A program made the translations under genes and the position numbers. From Bacillus sp. 123MFChir2 (lineage in GTDB: Bacteria > Bacillota > Bacilli > Bacillales > Bacillaceae_G): a stretch of 34,892 nucleotides of DNA. The notes under the pieces were generated by a model that worked only from the letters and a program-made list of their open reading frames with translations, made no database searches and had not been told where the DNA came from. This document shows, one piece after another, positions 13,804 through 22,108 of the stretch. Every line of letters begins with the position of its first letter. The first letter of the stretch is position 1. The DNA lies in contig NZ_KB910966.1 in NCBI RefSeq assembly GCF_000383235.1, positions 1 to 34,892 on the forward strand, given 5' to 3'.

Positions 13804-15129
13804 TTGCACGAAACAACACAAGAAATTGCAAACTGGCAATACTACTTTGCAATTGTGGTCTTTTTAGTTACATATGCCATTATCATTTCTGAAAAAATTA
13901 ATCGTGCTGTCATCGCGTTGCTTGGTGCAGCCTTAATGGTCATTGTAGGCGTTGTTGATTTACATAACGCATTTACAAAGCATATTGAATGGGGAACGAT
14001 TACCTTACTTATCGGTATGATGATTTTAGTTAACATTACAAGTAAATCGGGAGTCTTTCAGTACGTTGCGATTAAATCCGCTAAGAAAGCAAAAGGAAAT
14101 CCAATTCGCATTTTAATTATTCTTTCCTTACTAACTGCAGTTGGTTCTGCTTTTTTAGACAACGTGACAACTGTTCTTCTCGTTGTACCAGTTACACTAT
14201 CTATCACACGTATTTTACAAGTTAATCCTGTGCCGTATTTACTATCAGAAATTATTTTCTCAAATATCGGCGGAACTGCTACACTTATTGGTGACCCGCC
14301 AAACATTATGATCGGTTCGTCAAATAAACATTTAGATTTTAATGCCTTTTTAGTGAACTTAGCTCCAATTGTCATTATTATTATCGCTGTAACAGCGGTT
14401 ATGTTGTACTTCATATACAGAAAACAATTGGTAGCTGATCCGATTCAAATCAAAAAATTAATGAGTTTAAATGAAAAGCAATATATTAAAGATCCAGTGC
14501 TCATGAAAAAATCATTAACGGTACTTGGTCTGACAATCATCGGCTTTATGACACACTCCATTTTTCACATTGACGCAGCAGTTATTGCCTTAACAGGAGC
14601 AACTGTATTAATGTTAATCGGCGTGAAGGAGCATGAGATTGAAGATGTGTTTGCGCATGTTGAATGGATTACGATTTTCTTCTTTGCTGGTTTATTCGTT
14701 CTCGTTGGCGGTCTTATTGATATTGGTTTAATCAAGTCGTTAGCACAACAAGTATTAAATGTAACTGGCGGTGACATTTCCTTTGCTTCTGTACTTATTT
14801 TATGGGTATCAGGTATCGCTTCTGCAACGATTGATAACATCCCATTCGTTGCAACAATGATTCCACTTATTAACGATATGACAGTTGGACTTGGCTTAAC
14901 GCCATCCGATGCACAAGTTGATGTACTTTGGTGGTCATTAGCACTCGGTGCTTGTTTAGGCGGAAATGGAACATTAATCGGGGCATCCGCAAACGTAATT
15001 GTTGCAGGTATCGCAAACCGTGAAGGACATGGCTTTAGCTATATGGAATTCTTAAAAGTCGGCTTCCCAATTACCATTGTTTCATTAATCATTTCGAACA
15101 TTTATATTTATTTACGTTACTTAATGTAA
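13804..15129 (+). CDS. ArsB/NhaD family ion transporter
   Basis: This 441-residue protein has about 10-12 membrane segments and belongs to the ion transporter superfamily that includes ArsB, NhaD and the P protein. Two repeat halves each carry the conserved hairpin sequence: NIGGTATLIGDPPNIMIG in the first half and GGNGTLIGASANVIVAGIA in the second. The class handles arsenite, Na+/H+ or di/tricarboxylates. No ars regulator or arsenate reductase is nearby, so an Na+/H+ or organic-anion role is as likely as arsenite. I chose the TTG at 13804, nine bases after GAGAGGAG; the ATG at 13795 lies in that site. It is monocistronic with its own promoter and terminator. Confidence 0.88.
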   Translation: MHETTQEIANWQYYFAIVVFLVTYAIIISEKINRAVIALLGAALMVIVGVVDLHNAFTKHIEWGTITLLIGMMILVNITSKSGVFQYVAIKSAKKAKGNPIRILIILSLLTAVGSAFLDNVTTVLLVVPVTLSITRILQVNPVPYLLSEIIFSNIGGTATLIGDPPNIMIGSSNKHLDFNAFLVNLAPIVIIIIAVTAVMLYFIYRKQLVADPIQIKKLMSLNEKQYIKDPVLMKKSLTVLGLTIIGFMTHSIFHIDAAVIALTGATVLMLIGVKEHEIEDVFAHVEWITIFFFAGLFVLVGGLIDIGLIKSLAQQVLNVTGGDISFASVLILWVSGIASATIDNIPFVATMIPLINDMTVGLGLTPSDAQVDVLWWSLALGACLGGNGTLIGASANVIVAGIANREGHGFSYMEFLKVGFPITIVSLIISNIYIYLRYLM

Positions 15130-15133
15130 CGAA

Positions 15134-15164
15134 AAAAACGGAAGGGGGAGTCCCTTCCGTTTTT
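15134..15164. terminator. Bidirectional terminator
   Basis: AAAAACGGAAGGG (15134-15146) and CCCTTCCGTTTTT (15152-15164) form a 13-bp stem with a 5-nt loop and U-runs on both strands, serving the transporter gene and the convergent gene at 15173. Confidence 0.92.
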
Positions 15165-15172
15165 TCGTACTC

Positions 15173-15661
15173 TCAATATCTCGGTTCATTATTTCGGATT
15201 ACAAATAAATGAATCGGAAGGAAAATACAACATGTAATAACGTGCAAAATCGTGTATAGCACTGCATTTGTTGTATATCTTTCTAATAGTAGATATATAA
15301 TATAAACCCCTACCACCAATAAAAGAAGTGAAGCTATAAACCTTACAAATGGAATCCACCTAGCAATAAAACAGGCAACATAGACACCAAATAGCTTCCA
15401 ACCTGATTGCGGCTGCATAAATTGCGGTAATTTTTTCCCGACTAAATCTCCCCATATTTTAGAGTTTAAAAATGGAATAAATGCGAAGAAAGCATCTTCC
15501 CGCTCATTCGCTTTTGCCATGTAATACAAAGCAAATGCTGTTAACAAATAGGCGGCTACAAACCAAACTAACGCAATAATAATAAATATGAGTCCTAATG
15601 CTAAAAATCCAGCAATAATCCCATCACTCGATGCACCGTCTATTACAATTTGACTATCCAT
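15173..15661 (-). CDS. Multi-pass membrane protein of unknown function
   Basis: This 162-residue protein has four hydrophobic segments (about 15-46, 86-108, 109-127 and 131-155). Between the first and second lies a conserved-looking cytoplasmic loop, NEREDAFFAFIPFLNSKIWGDLVG. The pattern FxFIPFLNxxxWG is found in small membrane proteins of several Firmicutes and resembles DUF5684-type proteins, but I cannot assign a family. The ATG follows AAGGGGG at a normal distance. It is convergent with the transporter gene and divergent from alkD. Confidence 0.8.
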   Translation of the reverse strand: MDSQIVIDGASSDGIIAGFLALGLIFIIIALVWFVAAYLLTAFALYYMAKANEREDAFFAFIPFLNSKIWGDLVGKKLPQFMQPQSGWKLFGVYVACFIARWIPFVRFIASLLLLVVGVYIIYLLLERYTTNAVLYTILHVITCCIFLPIHLFVIRNNEPRY

Positions 15662-15801
15662 TCTAATACCCCCTTCTGTCTTAGTTCCATTCTTTTTCTA
15701 TATATTCGTCACAAAAAGTATTAAGAAGTGGATAAAAAAATTTTTATCTTCGCTAAAAAGCGTTACACTTAAATAAAAAAACACGAATAAGGAGTGAACA
15801 T

Positions 15802-16485
15802 ATGCATCCTTTCACTGAAAGCTTACAAAAACACTTTGAAGCACATCGTAACCTAGAAAAAGCTGAACCAATGGAACGTTATATGAAAAACCACTTTCCC
15901 TTTCTCGGCATTCAAACACCAGAGCGAAAGCAATTATTTCGTGAAGTACTGCAAAGCACTGAAGCACCAAAATTTGCAAACCTTCCCGTAATTGTTCACG
16001 AACTTTGGGCACTGCCAGAACGTGAATTTCAAATGGTTGCTTTAACGTTACTAGATAAATATCGTAAACATTTAGATGAAACGCATATCCCACTTTTAGA
16101 AGAACTCATTACAACGAAATCATGGTGGGATTCAGTCGATATGCTCGCAAGTCATTTTATCGGCCTTATTTTCGCAGCACATCCACATTTAATCGAAATG
16201 TATATGCAAAAATGGATGACATCAAACAATATGTGGCTCCAAAGAACATGTCTTCTATTTCAGCTCAAATATAAAGAAAAAACAGATACGAAACTTCTCT
16301 TCTCGTTAATCGAACAGCTGAGTCATTCTAAAGAATTTTTCATCCAGAAAGCAATTGGCTGGGCACTTCGTGAATATGCAAAAACAAATCCTCAAGCTGT
16401 GTGGGAATTCGCACAAACACATGACCTACCACCACTTAGTAAGCGTGAAGCAATTAAACATATCAAAGAAGTATTTGAGCCGTAA
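15802..16485 (+). CDS. alkD: DNA alkylation repair glycosylase AlkD
   Basis: This 227-residue all-helical HEAT-like-repeat protein excises alkylated bases such as 3-methyladenine and 7-methylguanine. Trp109 and Asp113 (in KSWWDSVDML), Arg148 (in LQRTCLL) and Trp187 (in AIGWALREY) fall at exactly the numbers known for the B. cereus enzyme, which supports both the assignment and the ATG at 15802. AlkD is unusual in working without flipping the base. The ribosome binding site is AAGGAG. No terminator follows; repeat copy B begins 15 bp after the stop. Confidence 0.96.
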   Translation: MHPFTESLQKHFEAHRNLEKAEPMERYMKNHFPFLGIQTPERKQLFREVLQSTEAPKFANLPVIVHELWALPEREFQMVALTLLDKYRKHLDETHIPLLEELITTKSWWDSVDMLASHFIGLIFAAHPHLIEMYMQKWMTSNNMWLQRTCLLFQLKYKEKTDTKLLFSLIEQLSHSKEFFIQKAIGWALREYAKTNPQAVWEFAQTHDLPPLSKREAIKHIKEVFEP

Positions 16486-16499
16486 ACGTTTGGCTATAC

Positions 16500-16683
16500 T
16501 ATACAAATCCACTTTAATTTTTTCGGCATATAAGTCGCTGCTATGCAAGAAAAAAAACTGCTCTTTCTCTCTTTGTTTTAACTTAGCACGTGGAAGAAAA
16601 AGCCCCTGACCGTTTCTATGCATGGCCTGATACTCTCGCCCACCTAAAAAAATAGTTTTATTTCGGTTTTTCAGTTTGTATTA
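16500..16683 (+). repeat. Dispersed MITE-like repeat, copy B
   Basis: About 184 bp with all conserved blocks: GGCATATAAGTCGCTGCTAT (16525-16544), TTTGTTTTAACTTAGCACGT, CTGACCGTTTCTATGCATGG (16606-16625) and CTCGCCCACC. The left end TATACAAATCCACTTT and the reverse of the right end (ATACAAACTGAAAA) are imperfect inverted repeats. It lies between alkD and the glyS promoter; the ORFs on both strands are by-products. Confidence 0.82.
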
Positions 16684-16729
16684 TATATACTAGACACTAC
16701 ATATACTAACTTAAACACGCGCCTCTCTA

Positions 16730-16758
16730 TTGTGAATTAGAAAAGAACATGATAGAAT
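16730..16758 (+). promoter_or_regulatory. Sigma-A promoter of glyS
   Basis: TTGTGA (16730-16735), 17-nt spacer, TAGAAT (16753-16758), with TG one base before the -10. It predicts a start near 16765, just before the T-box stem I. Confidence 0.65.
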
Positions 16759-16764
16759 ATGGTC

Positions 16765-16978
16765 ATCTATTTTTTAAATATGGTAGCGATGAAGGACAAA
16801 TAAGTACTTGCAAAAAAGAAGCGATTCAGGGATGGTGCAAGCCTGAAACTGCAAGGAAACAGGCAGTCCCGAGCAATACAATATAAAGTGGACATACACC
16901 TTTGTGTGTCAACTAGGGTGGAACCGCGGGCAAACGCTCGTCCCTAGGCAAATAAGCCTTGGGATGAGCGTTTTTTTA
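16765..16978 (+). promoter_or_regulatory. Glycine T-box riboswitch with leader terminator
   Basis: Stem I runs from GGAC (16796-16799) to GTCC (16866-16869), with the AGTA turn (16806-16809), the distal-loop motif GGGATGGTGCAAG (about 16829-16841) and GGAAAC before a glycine specifier GGC at 16862-16864. A short hairpin (GACATACAC/GTGTGTC) follows, then the T-box AACTAGGGTGGAACCGCGGG (about 16911-16930). Its TGGA pairs with the U73-CCA end expected for tRNA-Gly. The terminator is AAACGCTCGTCCC (16932-16944) with GGGATGAGCGTTT and a U-run. There is no stem II, the compact glyQS-type architecture. Uncharged tRNA-Gly should open expression of glyS. Confidence 0.95.
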
Positions 16979-17074
16979 TTTGAAAAGCGGAAGCGGCTCG
17001 TTCACCTAATCGCTTCTCCCAGTACTACACCACCTTTCATCGCCAATACGTTATCTTTTAAGGAGGAATTGAAA

Positions 17075-18451
17075 ATGGCTTCAATGGAGCAAATCGTAAA
17101 CTTAGCAAAGCATCGTGGTTTTGTTTTCCCTGGTTCTGAAATTTACGGCGGTCTTGCAAATACTTGGGACTATGGTCCACTTGGTATCGAATTAAAAAAC
17201 AACGTAAAAAAAGCTTGGTGGAAAAAATTCATTCAAGAATCTCCGTATAACGTAGGTTTAGATGCAGCAATTTTAATGAACCCAAAAACTTGGATAGCAT
17301 CTGGACACGTTGGAAACTTCAACGATCCAATGATTGACTGTAAAAAATGTAAAGCGCGCCACCGTGCTGATAAATTAATTGAAGATGCACTAGAAGCTAA
17401 AGGTATCGAAATGATCGTTGATGGTCTTACTTTCGATCAAATGGCTGGATTAATGAAAGAACACGAAGTAAAATGTCTAGATTGCGGCAGCGAAGACTTC
17501 ACTGAAATTCGCCAATTCAACTTAATGTTCAAAACATTCCAAGGTGTGACAGAATCTAGCACAAACGAAATTTTCCTTCGTCCTGAAACAGCACAAGGTA
17601 TTTTCGTAAACTTCAAAAACGTACAGCGCTCTATGCGTAAAAAGCTTCCATTTGGTATCGGCCAAATCGGTAAAAGCTTCCGTAACGAAATTACGCCTGG
17701 TAACTTTACGTTCCGTACACGTGAGTTCGAACAAATGGAACTTGAATTCTTCTGCAAGCCTGGCGACGATTTAGAGTGGTTCACATTTTGGCGCAACACT
17801 TGTAAAAACTGGCTTCTTGCACTTGGGATGAATGAAGAAAGCATGCGTCTTCGTGACCATGGTGAAGAAGAATTATCTCACTACAGTAATGCAACAACTG
17901 ATATTGAATTTAAATTCCCATTTGGCTGGGGGGAACTATGGGGCATCGCGTCTCGTACAGACTTTGACTTAAATCGTCATATGGAACATTCTACTGAAGA
18001 CTTTAATTATGTAGATCCACAAACGAATGAGCGTTACGTACCATACTGCATCGAGCCATCTCTTGGTGCAGATCGCGTAACACTAGCATTCTTATGTGAT
18101 GCATATGAAGAAGAACAATTAGAAAATGATTCTCGTACAGTTCTTCGTTTCCATCCAGCATTAGCACCATTTAAAGCAGCTATCCTGCCGCTTTCTAAAA
18201 AGCTATCTGAAGGTGCCGGGGAAGTGTTCGCAGAGCTTGCGAAAGACTTTATGGTAGACTTCGACGAAACAGGTTCTATCGGTAAACGTTACCGCCGCCA
18301 AGACGAAATCGGTACACCATTCTGTATCACATATGACTTTGATTCTGTTGAAGATAACGCAGTAACAGTACGTGACCGTGACACAATGGAGCAAGTACGT
18401 ATGCCAATTAGCGAACTAAAAGGCTTCTTAGAGAAGAAAATTCAATTCTAA
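17075..18451 (+). CDS. glyS: Glycine--tRNA ligase (dimeric alpha2 type)
   Basis: This 458-residue class II synthetase attaches glycine to tRNA-Gly. It is the single-chain eukaryote/archaea-like form, not the alpha2-beta2 form of many bacteria. Early motifs are [14 protein letters not shown] and [13 protein letters not shown]. Class II motif 2 is in [21 protein letters not shown] and motif 3 near [14 protein letters not shown]. Cysteine pairs CKKC and CLDCG (about residues 89-140) form a probable zinc site. The ATG at 17075 follows AAGGAGG; the frame open back to 16904 is only the T-box leader read as protein. Expression should be controlled by the T-box upstream. It ends at a strong terminator. 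Confidence 0.97.
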   Translation: MASMEQIVNLAKHRGFVFPGSEIYGGLANTWDYGPLGIELKNNVKKAWWKKFIQESPYNVGLDAAILMNPKTWIASGHVGNFNDPMIDCKKCKARHRADKLIEDALEAKGIEMIVDGLTFDQMAGLMKEHEVKCLDCGSEDFTEIRQFNLMFKTFQGVTESSTNEIFLRPETAQGIFVNFKNVQRSMRKKLPFGIGQIGKSFRNEITPGNFTFRTREFEQMELEFFCKPGDDLEWFTFWRNTCKNWLLALGMNEESMRLRDHGEEELSHYSNATTDIEFKFPFGWGELWGIASRTDFDLNRHMEHSTEDFNYVDPQTNERYVPYCIEPSLGADRVTLAFLCDAYEEEQLENDSRTVLRFHPALAPFKAAILPLSKKLSEGAGEVFAELAKDFMVDFDETGSIGKRYRRQDEIGTPFCITYDFDSVEDNAVTVRDRDTMEQVRMPISELKGFLEKKIQF

Positions 18452-18453
18452 TG

Positions 18454-18486
18454 AAAAAAACGACTGCTTGAAGCAGTCGTTTTTTC
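18454..18486 (+). terminator. Terminator after glyS
   Basis: AAAAAACGACTGCTT pairs with AAGCAGTCGTTTTTT (15 bp, tight loop) immediately after the glyS stop. It could work in both directions for the convergent thioesterase gene. Confidence 0.92.
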
Positions 18487-18541
18487 ATGTCCACCAATAT
18501 ATTGACGATATTCGACACGAGAATAGTCCATCTCTTCTTAC

Positions 18542-18919
18542 TTATCTTTTCGCTTTCACCGCAACTGTACATCTTGAAATACAAATTAAATTATTTTCTT
18601 CATCAATAATTCGAATGTCCCATACCATTGTCGTCTTTCCTTTATGAAGCGGTGTTCCAATCGCTGTGACGATGCCGTCTCGTTTAGACAGCAAATGATT
18701 TGCATTAATTTCAAGACCAAAACAAATATATTTCTCTTGATCAATTAAATTGTATGTGCCTACACTAGCAACTGTTTCTGCTAAAGCAACAGAAGCTCCT
18801 CCGTGTAAAAAGCCCAATGGTTGATGCGTACTTCCATGTACTGGCATCGTCGCCACAACCTTTTCCTCTGTCATTTCTAATAATTCAATACCTAACGCTT
18901 CCATTAATGTTTTAGGCAT
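18542..18919 (-). CDS. Hotdog-fold thioesterase (PaaI/YuxO-like)
   Basis: This 125-residue protein has the hotdog thioesterase fold of the PaaI/YuxO group. The family signature HQPLGFLHGGASVALAETVA (about 32-51) contains the catalytic-region HGG and Glu in ALAET, and the C-terminal half has KGKTTMVWDIRI. Members hydrolyse aromatic or acyl-CoA thioesters such as dihydroxynaphthoyl-CoA; the substrate here is not fixed by sequence. I chose the ATG at 18919, seven bases after AAAGGGGA; the open frame to 19000 lacks a start signal. It is divergent from the secreted protein at 19014. Confidence 0.88.
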   Translation of the reverse strand: MPKTLMEALGIELLEMTEEKVVATMPVHGSTHQPLGFLHGGASVALAETVASVGTYNLIDQEKYICFGLEINANHLLSKRDGIVTAIGTPLHKGKTTMVWDIRIIDEENNLICISRCTVAVKAKR

Positions 18920-19013
18920 ATGGCAGTCCCCTTTCAAATTACCAAAAAATGCATAATAAAATCTATTTCTTTTCAAACTATTAGTAAGTCTACAATACAT
19001 GGAGGTATATTAT

Positions 19014-19757
19014 ATGAAGAAACTATTATATATCATGTTACTTTTTCTCTTCTTAATTGCTATTGTACCAAAAGAAACAATAGGAGCCCAAGCATCTAAC
19101 ATTACAATTGAGGTACATACTGCAACCAAAAAAGGTAAGAAGCCTTATTTTGAATATCAACTCAATTACCCACAATTTCGTAACATTCCAAATGAGCAAT
19201 TTCAAAAGAAAGTAAATAGATATTATGAGAAAAGTATACATGAGTTTAAACGGAGATTAGAAAAAGATGCAAAAACATATTACGAACAGGTCAAAGAAAC
19301 TGATGCACCGTTTCATCCATATGTTGCAAATGTCGACTACAAAATTGGATTCAATACATTCCCATTACTCAGTCTGTATGTAAACTATTATCAATATACA
19401 GGCGGTGCTCATGGCATGTATGAATGGAAAGCAAATACATTCGACATGCAGCAGAACAAACCGCTTCGCTTAGCAGATTTATTTCAAAAAGATAGTCAAT
19501 ATGAAAACATTATTAGGATCGAAATCGTTAGACAAATTGAACAAAATAAGGAGAATTTCTTCCCAGACGCCGCTGAGAAAGTAATGAATGAAAAAAAGCT
19601 CAAATACGTTTTAGAACAAGACAATTTAATGATTTACTTCCCGTTGTACGAAATTGCACCATACGTCAGTGGCATTCCACAATTCCGTATTCCTTATACG
19701 CTACTTCGTGAAGTATTAGAGCCGAAATATCAAAATATTTTAATTGACAACGCCTAG
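19014..19757 (+). CDS. Secreted DUF4163/DUF3298-type protein
   Basis: The 247-residue protein begins with a clear signal peptide (MKKLLYIMLLFLFLIAIVPK, cleavage likely after GAQA near residue 29). The mature part has the two-domain layout of Bacillus DUF4163-DUF3298 proteins: a first domain with FEYQLNYPQFRNIPNEQF and a second with YQYTGGAHGMYEWKANTFD and LADLFQKDSQYENII. Relatives include the anti-sigma-factor-linked RsiV ectodomain, which binds lysozyme, but this protein has no cytoplasmic part and no sigma-factor gene nearby. It should be released or wall-associated; the ligand is unknown. The ATG follows TGGAGGT. A promoter and operator for bioY start within 20 bp of its stop. Confidence 0.82.
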   Translation: MKKLLYIMLLFLFLIAIVPKETIGAQASNITIEVHTATKKGKKPYFEYQLNYPQFRNIPNEQFQKKVNRYYEKSIHEFKRRLEKDAKTYYEQVKETDAPFHPYVANVDYKIGFNTFPLLSLYVNYYQYTGGAHGMYEWKANTFDMQQNKPLRLADLFQKDSQYENIIRIEIVRQIEQNKENFFPDAAEKVMNEKKLKYVLEQDNLMIYFPLYEIAPYVSGIPQFRIPYTLLREVLEPKYQNILIDNA

Positions 19758-19773
19758 ACGGATTCAGTACTAT

Positions 19774-19807
19774 AATGTTAACCTAAACACAACAGGAGGT
19801 TGACATT
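19774..19807 (+). promoter_or_regulatory. BirA-type biotin operator of bioY
   Basis: AATGTTAACC (19774-19783) and GGTTGACATT (19798-19807) form an inverted repeat with one mismatch and a 14-bp centre. This is the layout of biotin operators bound by BirA, and extends by AACCT/AGGTT. It overlaps a TATAAT (19771-19776), covers the ribosome binding site and touches the GTG start. TTGACA lies at 19744-19749; with an 18-nt spacer it would use TACTAT (19768-19773) as -10. Confidence 0.78.
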
Positions 19808-20398
19808 GTGAATAAACTTCGTGCATTAGACTTAGCCTTAGCCGCTATGTTTGTCGCACTTATGGCGATTGGTGCCAATATTACATCTTGGGCACCATTT
19901 CTACAAGTTGCAGGTGTTCCACTTTCTATGCAGCCATTCTTCGCTATTTTAGCTGGTCTTCTTCTCGGAAGCCGCCTTGGGGCCTTATCTATGATCGTTT
20001 ATGCATTAATTGGAATTGCCGGAGCACCTATATTTGCTGGATTTAAAGCTGGATTTAGTCAACTATTAAGTCCAACTGGCGGATTTATTATCGCTTTCAT
20101 TATCGTTGCTTATGTAACAGGTAAGATCGTTGAACAAGTGAAAAAGCCAAAATTCGGGGCATTCATTACAGCTTCAGCTGTTGGAATCATCCTTACCTAT
20201 GTCATTGGAACAACTTATATGTACTTAGCTATCAATAACTGGATGGGCGGTCACATTAGCTATGTAGCTGCCTGGAAAATTATGATGTGGTTTGCAGTAA
20301 AAGATGTTATCTTCACAATCATTGGTGCAGTCATTGCACCTCGTATATACTATGCGGTTCGCCGTTCTGCATATCAAAATAGTCGCTTCGCTTCATAA
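19808..20398 (+). CDS. bioY: Biotin transporter BioY (ECF S component)
   Basis: The 196-residue membrane protein has six hydrophobic segments and the BioY signature: FLQVAGVPLSMQPFFAILAG, LGSRLGALSMIVYALIGIAGAP and FSQLLSPTGGFIIAF. BioY binds biotin and works with the shared EcfA/EcfA'/EcfT energy module, which is not in this window. The GTG at 19808 follows AGGAGG at eight bases; no ATG start fits better. The BirA-type operator directly upstream explains biotin repression. It ends at a terminator. Confidence 0.95.
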   Translation: MNKLRALDLALAAMFVALMAIGANITSWAPFLQVAGVPLSMQPFFAILAGLLLGSRLGALSMIVYALIGIAGAPIFAGFKAGFSQLLSPTGGFIIAFIIVAYVTGKIVEQVKKPKFGAFITASAVGIILTYVIGTTYMYLAINNWMGGHISYVAAWKIMMWFAVKDVIFTIIGAVIAPRIYYAVRRSAYQNSRFAS

Positions 20399-20421
20399 AT
20401 TATTACCTTTTATTATGAGCT

Positions 20422-20460
20422 AAAGAGGATATTCTCCGATTGGATGAGTATCCTCTTTTT
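20422..20460 (+). terminator. Terminator after bioY
   Basis: AAAGAGGATA (20422-20431) pairs with TATCCTCTTT (20449-20458) across a 17-nt loop, followed by further T residues. Confidence 0.8.
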
Positions 20461-20484
20461 CATGACTATTACCAAGATATATAT

Positions 20485-20513
20485 TTGATTTTTACATACA
20501 AATAAATTATGCT
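20485..20513 (+). promoter_or_regulatory. Probable promoter of the flippase-GT4-ligase operon
   Basis: TTGATT (20485-20490), 17-nt spacer, TATGCT (20508-20513). Each box matches at four of six positions; it lies 40 bp upstream of the first gene. Confidence 0.45.
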
Positions 20514-20551
20514 TGAAAAAGAATTAAATTAAAGTAAGGATTTGATTAGAA

Positions 20552-22108
20552 ATGAGTAGAGAAGCATCTCAAGACAAGACAAAAAGATTTCTCATTGTAA
20601 CACTATTTTTCACACTTGGGACAGCTTTAGGCAAACTACTTGGATTCGCAAAAGAAGTAACACTTGGAGCTTATTTCGGTACAAACTATGCGGTTGATGC
20701 ATACGTTGTCGCTTTAAATATACCTACGATTGTTTTTACTGGTATCACAGGGGCTTTCGCCTTTTCTTTCATTCCTATCTTTATGGAGTTAAAGGGAAAA
20801 GATCCGGTTAAAGCATATCGATTCATGAATAATTTTTTAAACATTGTTCTACTTATTTTTTTGATTCCGCTTTTGCTCATTGAATTGCAGCCCCGTTTCT
20901 TCATTTCACTATTTGCGCACGGGCTCCCTGAGCAAACAGCTTTGTTATCAGCTCACTTAATACAAATTATTTTTCCGACCGTATTTTGTACATTCATGAT
21001 CGATATTTTTAATGCTTATTTAAACAGTTTACATAAATTTCGTATTACAAGTATGCAATGGGTTGTATTAAACGGAATTACACTTATTATCTTTGTGGCC
21101 CTTGTACAATGGATTGGAATTTATGCACTTGCACTTGGTGTTATTGTCGGAAACATCGTACAAAACATACTCGTTTATATTGCTTCCAAGAGGGAAGGGT
21201 ATCGTTATCAATTTATAATCGACTTTAAAGACCCTTCTTTAAAAACGATGATTTCTTTGAGCATTCCTGCTTTCATTACAAGTACGTCTGTTCAAATTAA
21301 TCTACTTGTTGATCGTACACTAGTCTCTGGATTAAATGAAGGCTCTATTGCGGCGCTTAATTATTCCCAAAAGCTATACTTTATTCCGCTTGGGTTAATT
21401 GCTGCTCCTGTCTTAACAGTTATGTATCCTAAATTTGTTGAATACGCGAATCAATCAAACTGGAAAGACTTCACAAAATTAATGGAAACAAATATAAAGG
21501 TGTTGCTATATTTATTTATTCCTGTCTTTATTTATTTCACCTTTTTTACAGAGGAGATCGTCAAAGTTATTTATAACTATGGGGCATTTGGGAAAGATTC
21601 TATTATGATGACAGCAACCGCGTTGCAATTTTATGCGTTAGCTGCCCTTATGCAGCCATTAAAAGACTTACTTGACCGTTTGCTTTTTTCTTTGAAGCTG
21701 AATCGATACATTATGTATGCATCGATTATTTCCATGATTATAAATGTTTTCTTATGTATTATACTTGTTAACCAGATCGGTTTAGCTGGTGCAGCTCTTT
21801 CCACTTCAATAGCATCAGCGAGCACTGTACTTATGCTATTATGGATGCTCCGAAAATTCATGAAAGAGAAAGAACAGGTGAACTTGCGCTACGGTGGCTT
21901 TTTATTCAAATGTATTGTTGCATCTTTTGTAAGCTTGTATACTTCCAAACTGCTGCTTCATTTCTTACATGATACAAAGTTGCTTATCTTATTAGCAATA
22001 GCAATTGGTGCCATCGTTTACTTACTCGTTACTTACACATTTAAGATAAAGGAGCTACAACAATTGCTATCGCTATTTTTAGGTAGAAGGAAGGATATAA
22101 ATGAATAA
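20552..22108 (+). CDS. MurJ/MviN-family lipid-linked sugar flippase
   Basis: This 518-residue protein has about 14 membrane segments and the MurJ/MviN fold of the MOP exporter superfamily: GKLLGFAKEVTLGAYFGTNYAVDAYVVALNIP near the N terminus, SIPAFITSTSVQINLLVDR in the middle and GLNEGSIAALNYSQKLYFIP after it. The core MurJ moves lipid II across the membrane. Here the gene heads an operon with a GT4 glycosyltransferase and an O-antigen-ligase-like protein, so a Wzx-like role, flipping a lipid-linked glycan unit, is more likely than an essential peptidoglycan role. The ATG has AAGGA 11 bases upstream. It overlaps the next gene by 8 bp. Confidence 0.88.
   Translation: MSREASQDKTKRFLIVTLFFTLGTALGKLLGFAKEVTLGAYFGTNYAVDAYVVALNIPTIVFTGITGAFAFSFIPIFMELKGKDPVKAYRFMNNFLNIVLLIFLIPLLLIELQPRFFISLFAHGLPEQTALLSAHLIQIIFPTVFCTFMIDIFNAYLNSLHKFRITSMQWVVLNGITLIIFVALVQWIGIYALALGVIVGNIVQNILVYIASKREGYRYQFIIDFKDPSLKTMISLSIPAFITSTSVQINLLVDRTLVSGLNEGSIAALNYSQKLYFIPLGLIAAPVLTVMYPKFVEYANQSNWKDFTKLMETNIKVLLYLFIPVFIYFTFFTEEIVKVIYNYGAFGKDSIMMTATALQFYALAALMQPLKDLLDRLLFSLKLNRYIMYASIISMIINVFLCIILVNQIGLAGAALSTSIASASTVLMLLWMLRKFMKEKEQVNLRYGGFLFKCIVASFVSLYTSKLLLHFLHDTKLLILLAIAIGAIVYLLVTYTFKIKELQQLLSLFLGRRKDINE

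Noticed and set aside
13804-15129. Arsenic-resistance operon around the ArsB/NhaD-like transporter
   Set aside because: No arsR, arsC or other ars gene is adjacent; the gene is monocistronic, so arsenite specificity is not supported.
16426-16623. ORFs of 65-84 codons on both strands at 8486-8699, 16355-16623 and 24513-24698
   Set aside because: They lie inside the dispersed repeat copies, have no good ribosome sites, and differ in frame between copies. They are by-products of the repeat.
16904-17074. N-terminal 57-residue extension of glycyl-tRNA synthetase
   Set aside because: It is the T-box and terminator read as protein; the AAGGAGG and ATG at 17075 give the normal start.
19014-19757. 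RsiV-type anti-sigma factor
   Set aside because: It shares the outer-domain type but has a cleavable signal peptide, no cytoplasmic domain and no sigma-factor gene beside it.
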